64,000 nucleotides of DNA from Sclerodactyla briareus. Lineage: Eukaryota > Echinodermata > Holothuroidea > Dendrochirotida > Sclerodactylidae. Positions 1-11,423 of the stretch are shown one piece after another. The stretch is taken from the NCBI GenBank assembly GCA_026419785.1, contig JAODTK010003432.1, positions 1-64,000 of the forward strand. The letters run 5' to 3'. The number at the start of each line of letters is the position of its first letter. Within the stretch, counting starts at the first letter, position 1. The position numbers and the translations under genes were made by a program. Below the pieces are notes generated by a model that saw nothing but the letters and a program-made list of their open reading frames with translations, did no database searches and was not told where the DNA came from.

Positions 1-1000
1 ACTGATATGAAAATTCGAGACAATCATTCATTCAGGTGAAAAAGGAAAACATGCAGTATGAATAAGGTTGTTAAAAGTATACTTCGTTGTGACCGAGATC
101 CCCGGTCTTGTAGGTGGGAACTCGTTTCCTGCTGGACTTGCATGAAGCCTTGTTCCGTTCCCCAGATTGATGAGAACACCCCGGACCCCCCGTGGAACCA
201 TCGTAGAGCGAGAATAAAGTTCCCACCGGAATTCTTGGGAGCCGGCAATGGGATGACGTTCAGTGCGTGCCCATACCGGACCCCGCAGCTGTCATGAAGG
301 GCTTCCACGACCAGTGGAGTTATTACGCATCAGTGGGGATCACCACTTGAGCTGACATTGGTTACGTTCCAGAAAGGCGAGTATCCTCCAGCAATGGCCG
401 ATGCAATCGATGTCCCCATCCGGGTGGTAAGTTGATTGAAGGGCGGATCGATACCTACACCCGCGGACTTCTGCGCATTGCATCGAATACGCAATCGCCA
501 AGGAATCCGCGAATAGAGATCGCGTGGTGGGCACTAAACCAAGTTTTGGATCTTTGAAGAAAAAAATGATATCGGCAGCGGTGTGGCGGCCGCACGGCGA
601 GATATCGCACTATGGGAAACCCCCACCCCCCCCCCCAAAAAAAAAAACGATTCGGGGTTTCTAGCCGTTCGGGTGGGCTCCCATGTATGGAGAAAAAAGG
701 AATAATGCTCCACCACGATCTACCTGCTTTCGTAAACAAATGTTTCTTATGAAGAGCCCGGAGAGGTCGCATGTTGAGAACCAGCGAGAAATCAAGGGGA
801 TAACCCAACCTTTATGGCGCAGTCATAGGAGGCTTTGAAAGGGGAGATGAGTGTCGCAATCCCCTTAGAGACGGAGGAGCCATTATTGTTCTTATGGTAT
901 ACTTGCCCAGCTGAGACTTGAACGTATGTAGGTGCCAGACCTGGATACTGTACCCTCAGTGTCAAGCTGCGAATCCGTCACCGGGTACACAGGATAAGGC
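1..1000 (+). other. GC-richer stretch with open but broken plus-strand frames; no recognised gene
   Basis: I see no known domain here. In the frame of positions divisible by three, 207-347 and 351-554 are open and separated only by a TGA at 348, about 115 codons in all. A perfect-consensus splice donor (GTG|GTAAGT) sits at 427. Further open pieces follow at roughly 710-830 and 850-930 in shifting frames. This could be an exon plus intron, an old mobile-element open frame, or chance. Opposite-strand frames of similar length (24-308 and 455-808) weaken the case. A C12/A11 homopolymer pair near 620-650 is a likely place for a length error. No product is assigned. Confidence 0.2.
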
Positions 1001-2497
1001 AATGCCTCTCTGCGGTTACCTCAATGTGGGGGAAGGGGATTTCACGCCGACGGCACAACGTCGGTAAATGAACTCCAATGACACTCAATTTAACCGTATG
1101 AAAGTATCGCCAAAGTTCGTGGAAATCCAGCAAATTATTTACACTAACACAATTTTTAGCCCATTTCAGGAACCGCATTTGAATGGTGATTCATAGGGAA
1201 TAAGATATTTACAAATATTCATTGTTTAGAGTTGTCCAGAGAATGAACGCGTTCAGGCTACAAATAAGAATTATTACAGTTCAAGGCCCGCCATTTTGTT
1301 AAAGGCTTACAAACTAAATCACCATAGTGAAGGGCTGGGCTTATCATATGAAAAAGAGGGATGTAGGCTCTGAAAGTATGTTACAACGGGCGTTCATAAA
1401 CGATACCGGCACAGAACAGACATAGCCGACTTTTTGAGCTATACCGAGTCTTTAGACGAGCGAGCAAACGCTGCGATCTATCGGTAATCGATGGCACAGA
1501 TCGCGTATGTAAAATTTGATTTTTTTTTTTATTGTGTACCTACCAGGAATACGGGGCCCGTACTGCTGCCTCACACCAAAATGTGAATGATGCGCAAAGC
1601 GCAAAGTTTCAACATGTAGCATTACAGTTTAAAGTTTTGGGAGACAAACGAATGCGAACGGAGTGAAGTTTGACTGTTCGAGGGCACCCCTTGGCTTTAA
1701 AAAAAAATAGGGCAGGGGTCAGTCTGCCTCCCGAATGTACCGTCTCCAAAATGTTTGACGCATCACATCTTTCTCTTGTACTGCTATACTCAACATGGTC
1801 AGACAATTCATACGGCTACTTTATGTTCAGCAACATCAACAACATTCCATTGGAGAGGCATTTGAGAAACCTGCCTGAACATCTAATGAAATCTTGTATT
1901 TAGTTTGTATTGTCAAGTTGACGTGCACGACAGCAGCTGTATAACGAATCGTCGGAGCCTTGAGCCGGAGGGCAAAGTTGCCCCTCCAAAGAGGCTCCAA
2001 TGAGAAGAAGTCTTGGAAAACATCGAACGTCCCACAGCTTCGGGAGGTGAGCGCGCTGCGGGGATAAGAAGCGGTCACGGTGATGAACCGAGGTGTGTGA
2101 AGATAGGAGGGGCGTAGCAGATGCGTAAAAAAATGGAACCAAATGACGCTACCACATTTTGTTATCGGAAATCAAACATGTGCCAGCCTAACTGATTACG
2201 CCAGATACGCCAATAAACATGATAGATGCATATGGACCGTCATCTTATGCCCGCTCTCTCTGTAGCGGTCTGTCGCTCCTATCAATGTTAAAGTGGGATT
2301 ATATAGGATAGGGCAGCGAATTGTTCTTCTGTTAAGACGTGGGCATAAGGGAATGGAGCGTGGCATGCCCACGAGGGTCATGATAAGCTGCAAGTGAAAT
2401 CGATCTATCGTCAAATTTGTTTGCCATGATATCGTCACAGAGAGAGCGGGGAGTACAAACTACAATTTATTTTCTTTTCTTTCTTCTTTACTTGCAG
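1001..2497. other. Unassigned, mostly AT-rich; two weak exon-like spots
   Basis: Nothing is recognisable by homology. A polypyrimidine run followed by CCTACCAG ends at 1,552 and resembles a 3' splice site; the next 37 codons are open (1,553-1,663). A second open piece at about 1,905-2,046 ends at a donor-like GAG|GTGAGC but contains one in-frame stop. A polypyrimidine tract at 2,465-2,497 leads into the next entry. These spots do not share a consistent reading phase, so they are not joined into a gene model. Confidence 0.2.
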
Positions 2498-2665
2498 CTT
2501 GTACAAAGTTGTACATCCGTCTGATTATGTGGATAAGGCGGAAAGCAACAGGCTTTCACGAGCATCGTATGCTGTCCGCAAGTGTATCCGAAGATCCCCC
2601 GAATCGCGCGTCGAAAAGCGTCTCAACTTGGTACCCGCACAGTGGCGACTACATGATAGGTTATG
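2498..2665 (+). CDS. Candidate internal coding exon, product unknown
   Basis: A strong 3' splice signal precedes this block: about 30 nearly pure pyrimidines (2,465-2,491) and then TTGCAG ending at 2,497. One leading base is followed by 55 codons with no stop (frame starting TTG at 2,499), and the block ends in TTATG|GTGAGG, a good donor. Its 168 bp length is a multiple of three, so it would be a phase-symmetric cassette-type exon. The predicted peptide is basic (Lys/Arg rich in its middle) and contains the stretch DYVDKAESNRLSRASYAVRK. I do not recognise a family. The open frame may continue past the donor with frameshifts to about 2,870. AG and GT signals are common, so chance remains a real alternative. 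Confidence 0.28.
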
Positions 2666-3936
2666 GTGAGGACGGTGTAAGATCATCGGGGACGGCTCTC
2701 CCCACTGCGGCACCGCTGCAGTACGGGAACCGTTATCACACGCCGCTTACTGAGATCCTGGGATTCCGAAGCCCACCCCGACCTAACGTGATCCTGAACA
2801 CGATGATATGGCTCTCGCCAGCACCATCAGGCACTCCATGAAGCAGGAACTCAGATTAGCGATCACACCCCGGTGACGGGCCTCAGAGCAAGCAATCAGG
2901 GCCTACGAACAGGTAGTGTGATGATAACTTTATATAAGATCCGAACAAAGCTGTTGTTTGGTCAGAATATAGTGCAAAGAAGCTACATTTACTACTTGTA
3001 CTGGCCTATATACTCGTCGAGAGAGACACCTAGTCGTGGGCTTGATAAAACCTGGCCAGCCCTCTGTCGTCACAGGGTCACATAAACGAGACAGCTTACT
3101 GGAGATGTGAACGTTATCCCAAGGAATTAATGAAAAGGGAACGGTACTGGGACAACGTCATTCGTCTGTGGCCTAGTGCTCTACTCATCCTGTTGGTTCT
3201 GGAGCAGCCTGCACGTTGTTTCGAAATACAGATTAACGTCGTGTTCTATTGATGCTGAATATCGAAACAATACGCATGGGGACAACCTCTTCAGTGTGGG
3301 GCCACCAGCTTGTGATTGATACGGTCTCGGGTGTCTTGTATTTTCCACCTAGTGACACATACCCCATATGAAAACGACGCAGTGAATTCACGCATCGTGT
3401 GAAACTGATACCAAGGATCGTACCGTAAGGACAAACGAAGTTGACGTGAGTGCGCTCCTTGGGTGAAGTGGTTGTTCCACCTCACATCCTTGATATTCAG
3501 AGCTAGAAGATGGTTTAGACTTGAGGCAACTAATTCTCTCGAAAAATTATATTGTTCCCAACTTTGACTTGCTTGCCACTGCGCACGATAAATTTTTCAA
3601 ACAAGGAGATCTGAGATACTGTGGTGTGGGCGCCCACCCGTTCTTGGCAATGTTTGTCTTAATTGCGCACGAGAACACTACAGGAAAGTCGTAGAACCAG
3701 GACACGAGGATCCTTACGTATATGGAATGTACTTGCCAGAAAGAACTAACGCCGCTGCCCTCGGCTGTATTACTTCAAACCAGAGAGATCATTGTTGGTA
3801 TTGATACTCTTAGGCAATTAAATGTAGCGAGTTCATATGGTTCCAAATCATGAGGCATTAACATGAACAACATCAATTCTGAAACCCCCAACTATCCGTA
3901 TACGAATACAGTGATTCTATTGGCCTTCCCAATCAC
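2666..3936. other. Unassigned sequence left of the inverted-repeat element
   Basis: No repeat, RNA gene or recognisable coding sequence was seen. Short open frames at 2,666-2,841 and 2,873-3,085 (plus) and 3,291-3,485 (minus) are within chance length. A second donor-like site (CCCCG|GTGACG) near 2,872 would be an alternative end for the exon candidate to the left. Confidence 0.4.
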
Positions 3937-4460
3937 GGATTTAAGGGATACAAACTGCAACGGGGAAATTTTACTGGTGAATAAAACAGTCGAGACTCTG
4001 ATTTAGGTGAAAACGGACGAGGCGCAGCCGAATGTTCGTTATTAGCAAATTAGAGTCGAGAATGTTTATGAACCAGTTAAAAGTAGACCTGCGGTAGTTT
4101 ACTTCTTACTACAACCGCAAGATCAAGAATTATCCAAACGAAGAGATATCTATACTCTAGATCTATCATTGTATCTCTAAACATTAAATAAGCAAGCTAG
4201 GGTAACTATTGCGTTGGTCAATCGAAGTAAATGCATGGTACCATACACAAAAGCTTGGCAGTGCGTGCTGTGCGTACGGAGACGCAATACAAACCACGCG
4301 TGCCAAACCGGGGGGATTCTGCGCGTGTGAACATGGCGTCTCCCAATGAGAGCGACGGTCGTTTCGCTCGTTTGTTGTATTCCGTGAGGCAGTACGCCCT
4401 CTGATTGAAGAGCGCGTATACTGAAAGCCGGATCTGCGCGTTCAAACATAAACTTCCAAA
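3937..4460 (+). repeat. Left terminal inverted-repeat arm
   Basis: This is the inverted partner of 6,338-6,762. The outer boundary is placed where similarity stops: GGATTTAAGGGATACAAACT on the left against the reverse complement of the right end near CCTAAAATAC. Similarity on the inner side fades near 4,440-4,460, just past the shared TATACGCGCG block. The boundary is uncertain by about 20 bp on the outside and more on the inside. Confidence 0.6.
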
Positions 4461-5635
4461 AGATCACCACTAACATGCGCGTTCAAAAAGTACTGCGTGT
4501 ACTTAAAACGCAGCAAATCGAGCAAATATCGATTGTTGTGTTACTCTGAACAGTGGACGGTATTGCAAAAATAATAGTACGCATACGTGATTGGGATGAG
4601 CCAATAAGAATCTGTATTTGCAATAACGGAGGGCTTGGGGTTGTAGAAGGTCGCAATAACAGGCATATTTTGTGCAATAAAGGCAGCTGGTCAGAGTAAC
4701 ACAACTATCGAATACTTGCTCGATTTGTCTTGTCTTGTCTTGTCTGGTACGATGCAAACACCAACTATGTTCATTCACTGCATAGGGGACAGCACCACAA
4801 ACAGGCACAAGCGTAGTGAAGAGTCGAGTGAAAGATGATGAAGAATTACACCATCACCAGGAAAAACACCACAGAACTACATCCTGCATAGTGAGACTCG
4901 ATGCATTCCAATCTGGAAATGTTCTGGCAAAAAAGACCACTTGAAGAAGTCGGTATAACAATAACATGTCTATAGTTAAGTCCATCATTGATGATGATCG
5001 TGTGCGATAGCAAGTCTGTAACTCCACAAATTCAGGAACCGGTAAAGCCACTATGTCGTTTAATGGAATATGAAACAGCCTGAGTCGTGCACTAAAAAAA
5101 AAAAAACTGCGCGCTGTGCTCCTGCAAAGTAGGCCAGGCAAGAGTTTGCAGGAGCCTGCAACAAGGGTGACCGACGGGAGCCTTGCACACAAATATGGCA
5201 GCTTTGCGCTGACCATTTCAGCTTCTTAAGTGTTACAAGCTTTGTATGGACCCCAAACCGAGGAGCTATATTCCAAACAGGGCGAACCAGAGACTTATAA
5301 ACCAGGCCTTTCGTTTTCGTTCACAGTCATCAAGCTGTCTCCGGATTAGATTGAGGATCTTGGTAAGATTACCAACTATAGTGTTTATATGAGTTGACCA
5401 GAGAGCTGAAGGATGGTTATCAAGAGAGGGAGTTCTTCCACCAGTTCAAGGCGGTATCGTCAATACTATGGAACGGTAAAACTTGCCTCTGTGGTGACCA
5501 ATCAATTGACGTGCATTTGATGCATTTCAGTTAATTATTCATTTATATTAGATTTGCTGCGTATTAAGTAAAAGCAGAAGGTATGACGCACATGTAACGT
5601 GCGTGAGCTTCTGAGAGTTAGTTTTAAACCCAGGA
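4461..5635. other. Interior of the inverted-repeat element, unassigned
   Basis: There is no transposase signature on either strand. The longest open frame is 120 codons on the minus strand (4,854-5,216), with no family I recognise; it contains a poly-A/poly-T stretch and is probably a chance frame. A short pentamer array, four copies of TGTCT, occupies about 4,726-4,745. Confidence 0.4.
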
Positions 5636-6337
5636 GCTATTATATTAACCGGAGGGGCAACGCGGGCAATATATTAAGCAATTTGAAAATGTCCCCCGCC
5701 CCGACGACACGCGATCACCTTCATGTGCCTCAACTTGTTGACATCTAGGGTGCGCGATCTACCCGGGACAAATTGAGGCAAAAAAATCCCTGAACACGAC
5801 TGACAGCGGATTACATGTTCGTGCGTTAAATTGTTGATCAACTTCGGGCCTGCGTTCTCTGTCGGAGATATTTTCAGGTGACGCGTCTGAAGACAATGCG
5901 AACTTGTGCGTACTGCCATTTTACACACCGGGTCAAGCTCAGCCTAGGGGCGTTCGTTAGCATGGATTGCCAGGCCTAGTTTACACATGGCGCTATTATA
6001 GTAACTGGAGAGGAACGCGCTCAATATATTGTAGCAATTGAAAATGTCCCCCACTACCGGACTGACACCCCCCCCGATCACCTGAGGGCGTAAAGTGTAT
6101 GACATCTACGGTATGACTACACTACCGTGGACAAATTGAGCAGAATTCCCCCTGGACACGGACTGACACGCAACTTACATTCTCGTGCGTTAAATTATTC
6201 GATCACCTACGGGTCTGTGTATCCGTTGGGGGACAATTCAGGTAGCGCGTCTGAAGACAATGGTAAACTGCGCGTACTGCCATTTTCACACCGGCGTCAG
6301 CCAGATAGGCCGGTACGTTGGTTGCCGAGCTAGGGTT
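5636..6337 (+). repeat. Two tandem copies of a ~356 bp unit inside the element
   Basis: Copy 1 begins with GCTATTATATTAACCGGAGG at 5,636 and copy 2 with GCTATTATAGTAACTGGAGA at 5,992, a period of 356 bp. Shared landmarks in both copies are GAAAATGTCCCCC, GTGGACAAATTGAG-type sequence, CGTGCGTTAAATT, GCGTCTGAAGACAATG and GCGTACTGCCATTTT. The copies differ by many small indels. Copy 2 runs into the right inverted arm with only a short junction. Confidence 0.7.
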
Positions 6338-6762
6338 TAACCGGCTCTCCGTATACGCGCGCTTCGGAACCCCTCGGTTCGGCACGCGTGTTTGTACTGC
6401 GTCTCCGTGGAATACGCACAGCCACGCACTGCTAATCTTTTGTGTGAATGGCACGCAATGCAATTTCATTGACGAACTAACGAAACAGTACCCTCGTACT
6501 CATTTACTGTTAGAGATACAGATATAGATCTAGGATATAGAGTATCACTAATCGCTTAGGGTAATTCTCCTTTGGGTTGTAGATGAGAAATAAATTAAAG
6601 CACTTTTACTGGTTAGGCTAAAACAGTAAGGAATCATAAACAGTCCATGAGTTATAAAAAACGACCGCTGACTTGCCCCGTCTGTTATTTAGCTAAGTAC
6701 AGATTATCGACTGTTTATTCGCCAGTACACATCTCCCAGGTTGCAGTCCATTCCTAAAATAC
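6338..6762 (-). repeat. Right terminal inverted-repeat arm
   Basis: This is the inverted partner of 3,937-4,460 (see that entry). It starts with CGGCTCTCCGTATACGCGCG, directly after the second 356 bp copy, and ends near CCTAAAATAC at 6,762. It is somewhat shorter than the left arm because of deletions in the GC-rich inner part. Confidence 0.6.
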
Positions 6763-8149
6763 TCTCACTTCGAACTGAGGTAATGCCGAGATGACCAAAG
6801 CATGAACCCTATAAAGTATACCTTTTTATGACCAGGTTACATTCTGGTCGGTTAGATAGGTTCGATTTCTTCTTGGCAAGTGAGCCTATCTCTGAAAAGA
6901 GCAAAAAATCATGTAGTGAACAGAGGGTCCCCAACTCAGCACGGGTCAGAGGTTTCGCAAGATTTTTGCCCACACGGCTTTTCAAGCATCAAAACATTCA
7001 GTTGCCTAAACGGGCCCTACGTAGCGAGAGTAAGTGGATAATAAAGTCAATTACCCATCACGAAGGTCTGAACACCGACCTGGGCGCATTAAGCGATTTC
7101 GCTTTGCGAGACGAGAGGTGTCTTTAGTGTGTGTGGCCCAGTGGCCGAAATATAGTATGTCCACGAATTCTACTGGTGTTTGTGTTCTTAACATGTTCAC
7201 CGAGGGGGTGGTTACTGCCATTCTATTGTTGATTTATATGGACCCCACGTGGAGCTAATTTTAAATTAGAATATAATATATATAAGTATATACTGATATA
7301 GTATATTATTTTATATATAATATATATATATATAAATATTAATATTTATAATATTAAGATATATATATATATATATATATTTAGATATTATACTTATAAA
7401 ACACTGAAATCGGTTCACCCCTGTGTTTCATTGTATCCCATCTGTTCCCCGTCAGAGGAATGCTCCCACGGTGACCCAGCACCCTTTATAATTGCAGAGT
7501 CACTTGAGTAGCGAAAAAGGGCGTGTTGAGGAAATCTGAAAACCCCCCAAAAAGCACCCAATTTCGCCCCTTTGGTGGCGCATTTATCACCCCTAGTTGT
7601 AAATTGCAAACAAAAACAACGCACCTGCTACTCTCCGAATACATCGCTTCTTCCATTGCATGTTAATGGCAGAGAATGAAATCATGGCATCCATATCATC
7701 AGTCATGGGGTCCACAAAACTCCAGTGAATCAAAGCGGCTGTACTTGGCCCAGTCCACATCTTAAAATATTTTCAGCTTTGTAAACCATTGTGATAGAAC
7801 GTCCCACAACACAGGTGGATATCTGCTCGTTCATTGTCGTCATGATGTTGCCATGGCTGCAGGAGACGCTAAGAACTGCTGAATGAGAGACACAAACCCG
7901 TCCCTGGGGTTGGACATCACAGCTGCTCGATGACAGACCTCCCTGGGGTTGCGCTCAGACTGACACGGGCTGCTTCTCTGGTTTCTTCCTCATGAACTTT
8001 TTCCATTTAGGATCATGCATGAATCGCAGCACCTCCTCCCGTTCTCAAAGCTATGGTGTTACATCAACTAGCTCTATTAATTGGATTTCAGGGAAGAATA
8101 CACCTGTTCCATTCCCCTATGCTGAACTCTCGTTCTTTTCCAACACTAG
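6763..8149. other. Unassigned, with an AT microsatellite
   Basis: Two overlapping plus-strand open frames at 6,828-7,258 (99 and 74 codons, different frames) are unrecognised and within chance length. An AT microsatellite at about 7,264-7,400 is listed separately. Nothing is recognised from 7,400 to 8,149. Confidence 0.4.
7264..7400. repeat. (TA)n microsatellite
   Basis: About 135 bp made almost only of T and A, mainly TATATA with occasional AAT interruptions. It can form cruciforms and is prone to length error. Confidence 0.9.
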
Positions 8150-8439
8150 ATGAGGTTAGTGAGGGATTGCAGGTTCGAAGTTTCACTTGATGATATCAGG
8201 ATTGATGGGAAAATGTCCGAAGAACGCCGTTTGATTTGATGAATAGGATCAAATTTTCGCCATATTCTATCACTGATCAGTTCGCACATTTTTTTAGACA
8301 CTTTTTTCAGCGCGTTTGAAAAGTTTTCCATCGCGTCGTGTAAGTGATGCAGGCGTATTTGGATCGGTTCTTCGAACACGCGCGGGGAACCGAAATTCGG
8401 GACGGGAACGCGCCTCATAGAGTGATTTTCATTTTCCAG

Positions 8440-8829
8440 GATCACCAACTTTCCCGGGGGATGCCCAAACCATTCGCCATATCCGCTCAGCGGTGACACG
8501 CTGCACCCGGGAGACCATGACACGCCATAGGCCAGAACGAGTACCGGTCCACGAGTCGCTCAAGGCCTACCATGCGCATCGTAACGCTGCTTACCCACGC
8601 GTCCTATGTGTCAGCAGATGACCCGTAGGAAACTTTCCTTCCTTTTCCGGCTACCCCCTCTATGTCACTGCCGTTTTGGCCGCACAGATAGTTGCCGACC
8701 TCGTCTTTTATCTACGACAAGCAAACCTTCGTCTATGAGGTGGATCAGTCGATCTTTTCACCTGATTACGCGTCTGTGTGCGATTCTTACTCGAGGGGGC
8801 TGTGGCGAGCCAACGGCTGGTGCCTGTAG
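8440..8829 (+). CDS. Possible coding block, frame-shifted, product unknown
   Basis: A 3' splice-like signal (GATTTTCATTTTCCAG) ends at 8,439. In the frame starting at 8,442, codons are open to 8,618; after a single TGA the same frame stays open from 8,622 to 8,735. An overlapping frame starting near 8,691 is open to a TAG at 8,827. Read as one chain this is about 125 codons with one stop and one frameshift. The composition is GC-richer than the flanks. Against this, a third plus frame (8,606-8,881) and a minus frame (8,146-8,523) are open over much of the same interval, so the true frame, if any, is unclear. No family is recognised. Confidence 0.2.
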
Positions 8830-8881
8830 ACCCCGAACCATACCGGGGGAACTGCTATCAACGTTGGTTAAAGAAGAGTAG

Positions 8882-9718
8882 TCGGACGGGAGGGCCAGTC
8901 ACACTACCCCGATGTATTTGGGCTACTACCTTTTCCCCCTTTAATATATTTCGCCAAACAATGGAGGTATATGGTAAAAAAGCTGTTATGAATGCTAATC
9001 ACAAACTGCGAATGCCTTTCATCTAATCAGGAATAGTCCGAAACAGTGCTCACACAATCTTAATGATCATTCGGGACGCGATGAAACCCGAACTATGGAA
9101 TGTATATCTCTTCGACAAATGGAAACTGAGCAATTTATCAAGAGGTAGGAAAGAATAAATCCTCATACAATGTACATATGTGTGGCTTGCAACAATCTTC
9201 AATTCTATAAGGCCAAAATACATTGAATGCATCGGGCACGGTCTTGCAGCAAAAAAAAAGTAAGCATAGAATCGTATTATCAGCAGGGAGCTCAGGGGAG
9301 ATACAGGCCATTGTGATGTGGGTGCTAATGATATTTGTAAGGTTTGAGTCAGCAAGTTCTAAGCTACGTTTGTCACATGTCATGGTAATTAATTTCTGCT
9401 CAACATTCTATAATGTGCAAGGGCATTATTTTATGTCAGCCGAATTATTTCTAATACGAAGATAATTAAAACAAAATAAAGAGTACATAAATGGTTAGCA
9501 AGTCAAGTTTTCCTGTGCGAGGCAAAGCCGATCTAAGTTTTCAGAACACCATGGAAAGTGTTCAAAGTAATGCACTTAGTAAATTGGCGTCTGTTGTGAT
9601 TATAGGGGAAGCTGGCGGTGTTTTACGTAGTAGGAAGTGTGGTAACTGTAGGAGTCTAAGCACATCGGTCGAATGGCCAAAGAAGTTGGTTGGGAGGGGG
9701 ACCGACCACCTTTAATTT
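8882..9718. other. Unassigned
   Basis: Several 70-100 codon frames on both strands (9,050-9,383 minus, 9,223-9,465 plus, 9,491-9,715 plus) overlap one another and match nothing I know. They are treated as chance. Confidence 0.4.
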
Positions 9719-9835
9719 CTTGGTCAATGTTGTGACCTAGTGAGTTGACTGACCCGATTTCGGGTAATATTTGGGCGAATAAATGGTTTGGTTTTATCGT
9801 AACTCCATTTGGGTCAATTTATTTGGATGTTTTTG
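9719..9835 (+). repeat. Copy 1 of a dispersed ~120 bp direct repeat
   Basis: It matches 11,424-11,548 in the same orientation. Both start with CTTGGTCAA, then have GACCTA, GAGTTGA, CGGGTAATATT or CGGTAATATT, GGGC, AATGGTTTGG, TGGGTCAA and end near GGTGTTT or GATGTTT. The copies are about 1.7 kb apart. They could be the ends of a small element or two copies of one interspersed repeat. Confidence 0.55.
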
Positions 9836-11423
9836 GTCATAACATTTATTACGTTTGTTAGTGATATATATATATATTTTTTTTATAATGAAGGCTCCAG
9901 CTATTGTTATTTGATTACCATTATTCAGTCAAGTTTTCGTATAGTCTACAGTCGCTTGCCTTAGCATGACAACGTTTTGGGTTATAATTTAATGGTAATC
10001 CTATGAGTGCAGCTTAGAAAAAAAACACTAAACCACAATCTTTACGAAATTGAATTATTGTTTTCACATATATTCAGAAGGAGATGGTTTAATAGCCATT
10101 GCCGTTCACATCATTAATCATGCTGTTTGATCGCACAAGTAAATTTTCTTGTAGGTTTGCCATAGCCACCCCTCACGAATAATAATAAGATTATCATGAA
10201 ACCCACAGCCCTATAGTATGTAACCTATAGTACGTATCCTACTAAGAGACAACCTTTACCCCCGTCTATGGAAAGACATCTGGGATCGATTCGCCCACAG
10301 TTGCGGATTATATGTGGGAATCTGAAGGAAAGTTCCCGGCACCGTCCATCAAAAACAGGGGACGTAGATTCACACTATAAGCCCAATAGTGAGCTCAAAC
10401 AACGTACCCAATATGGACAAGCTGCTTACCAAAAAGACTTCTTGTTGTAGGATCGGTAGTTGTTCCATGCATGTTTCCATGAAATAAATAAGTGATCTTT
10501 CATGTCACAAGGGCCACACAGATATTATGTGTCCTATTTATGGACACTAATTCAGCTCATCGAATCAGGCGGAGATACGTACGGTATTTAACTAATCCTG
10601 CACATACGGAAAATATGGAAATCTATCGCAGAGTTCTACATGTCGAATTGGCTGCTAGGTCTAAAGTGCATCCCACTTATAGTACTCGATGAGTTTTACC
10701 AACCAATCAGCGGAATTGTAACGTTAATTGTTGTAGAAGCTATATCGGCTGGTATAACTGCCCCCTAATTAGGACCGAAAAAATCACCCTTGTACTGACA
10801 CATAGAGCGTCACCTTAACCAGGTGCACGAAGGTTATAGGGCCAAGATTAACAAAAAAAATACCGATCATGGTCCATCCTTTCTCCAATGAAACCGGTTA
10901 TAAAATAAGTTGACTCACAAGCATCGGTGACCGTGTTCAGTCATCCATAATACTGGACCACATGCTCCAGTTCTGTTCATACTCTTTTTAGTACGAAATC
11001 TAGTTACCTTGCGCTGAAGGATGCAATTTTCGATTTTCATTGTCCTTATATAATTCAACCGAAAAATGGTATAGACATACATTTTGAAATGAATATATTT
11101 TATTCACCAAACGGTTGCATTAAAGTTTTAGTTCGTCGTCAAAGAACGGTGATTGATATTTCATTATAGGAAGGCAACTTTCACGCAATTTACCGGATTA
11201 AATTGTTAATCAACACGAGTGTAGGATTTTGTCAACAAAAAGATTGCCCATGCTGCAGTTTTTTTACCTCACGCGCGGGTACCACCACAATCATCGTTAT
11301 TTGGCGATTGACCCTACCAGTACCAGCATTCATCAACGCAGAAGTTTGCAATTCATCCACACTTTGAACAACTCTGGGGGCAAATTATCTAAGAATTTGT
11401 AAAGACGGTAACACACCTGATGT
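9836..11423. other. Unassigned sequence between the two direct repeats
   Basis: AT-rich, with poly-T and (TA) stretches near 9,860-9,890. Plus-strand frames at 10,268-10,450 and 10,492-10,692 are unrecognised and of chance length. No reverse transcriptase, integrase or transposase signature was found that would make the flanking repeats long terminal repeats. Confidence 0.4.

Larger units (their letters stand above)
3937..6762. mobile_element. Element with long imperfect terminal inverted repeats (foldback-like or non-autonomous DNA transposon)
   Basis: The left arm, read as reverse complement, matches the right arm over its length. Matching blocks, left against right, include: the outer end with CGACTGTTTATTC and TTGCAG (about 3,950-3,995 and 6,708-6,746); GTTAGAGATACA with AGATCTAG (about 4,145-4,185 and 6,508-6,535); and GGCACGCGTG with TTGCGTCTCCGT and ACGCACTGC (about 4,230-4,310 and 6,380-6,450). 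Arms are roughly 430-520 bp with many indels. Between them lie about 1.9 kb with no recognisable transposase, and a 356 bp tandem duplication next to the right arm. Target-site duplications are not obvious. Long arms plus internal direct repeats are typical of foldback or TU-like elements; the superfamily is not assigned. Confidence 0.65.

Noticed and set aside
10268..10692. Two adjacent plus frames that looked coding
   Set aside because: All three plus frames can be read as protein-like in pieces here, showing the impression is not reliable; there are no splice signals or motifs.
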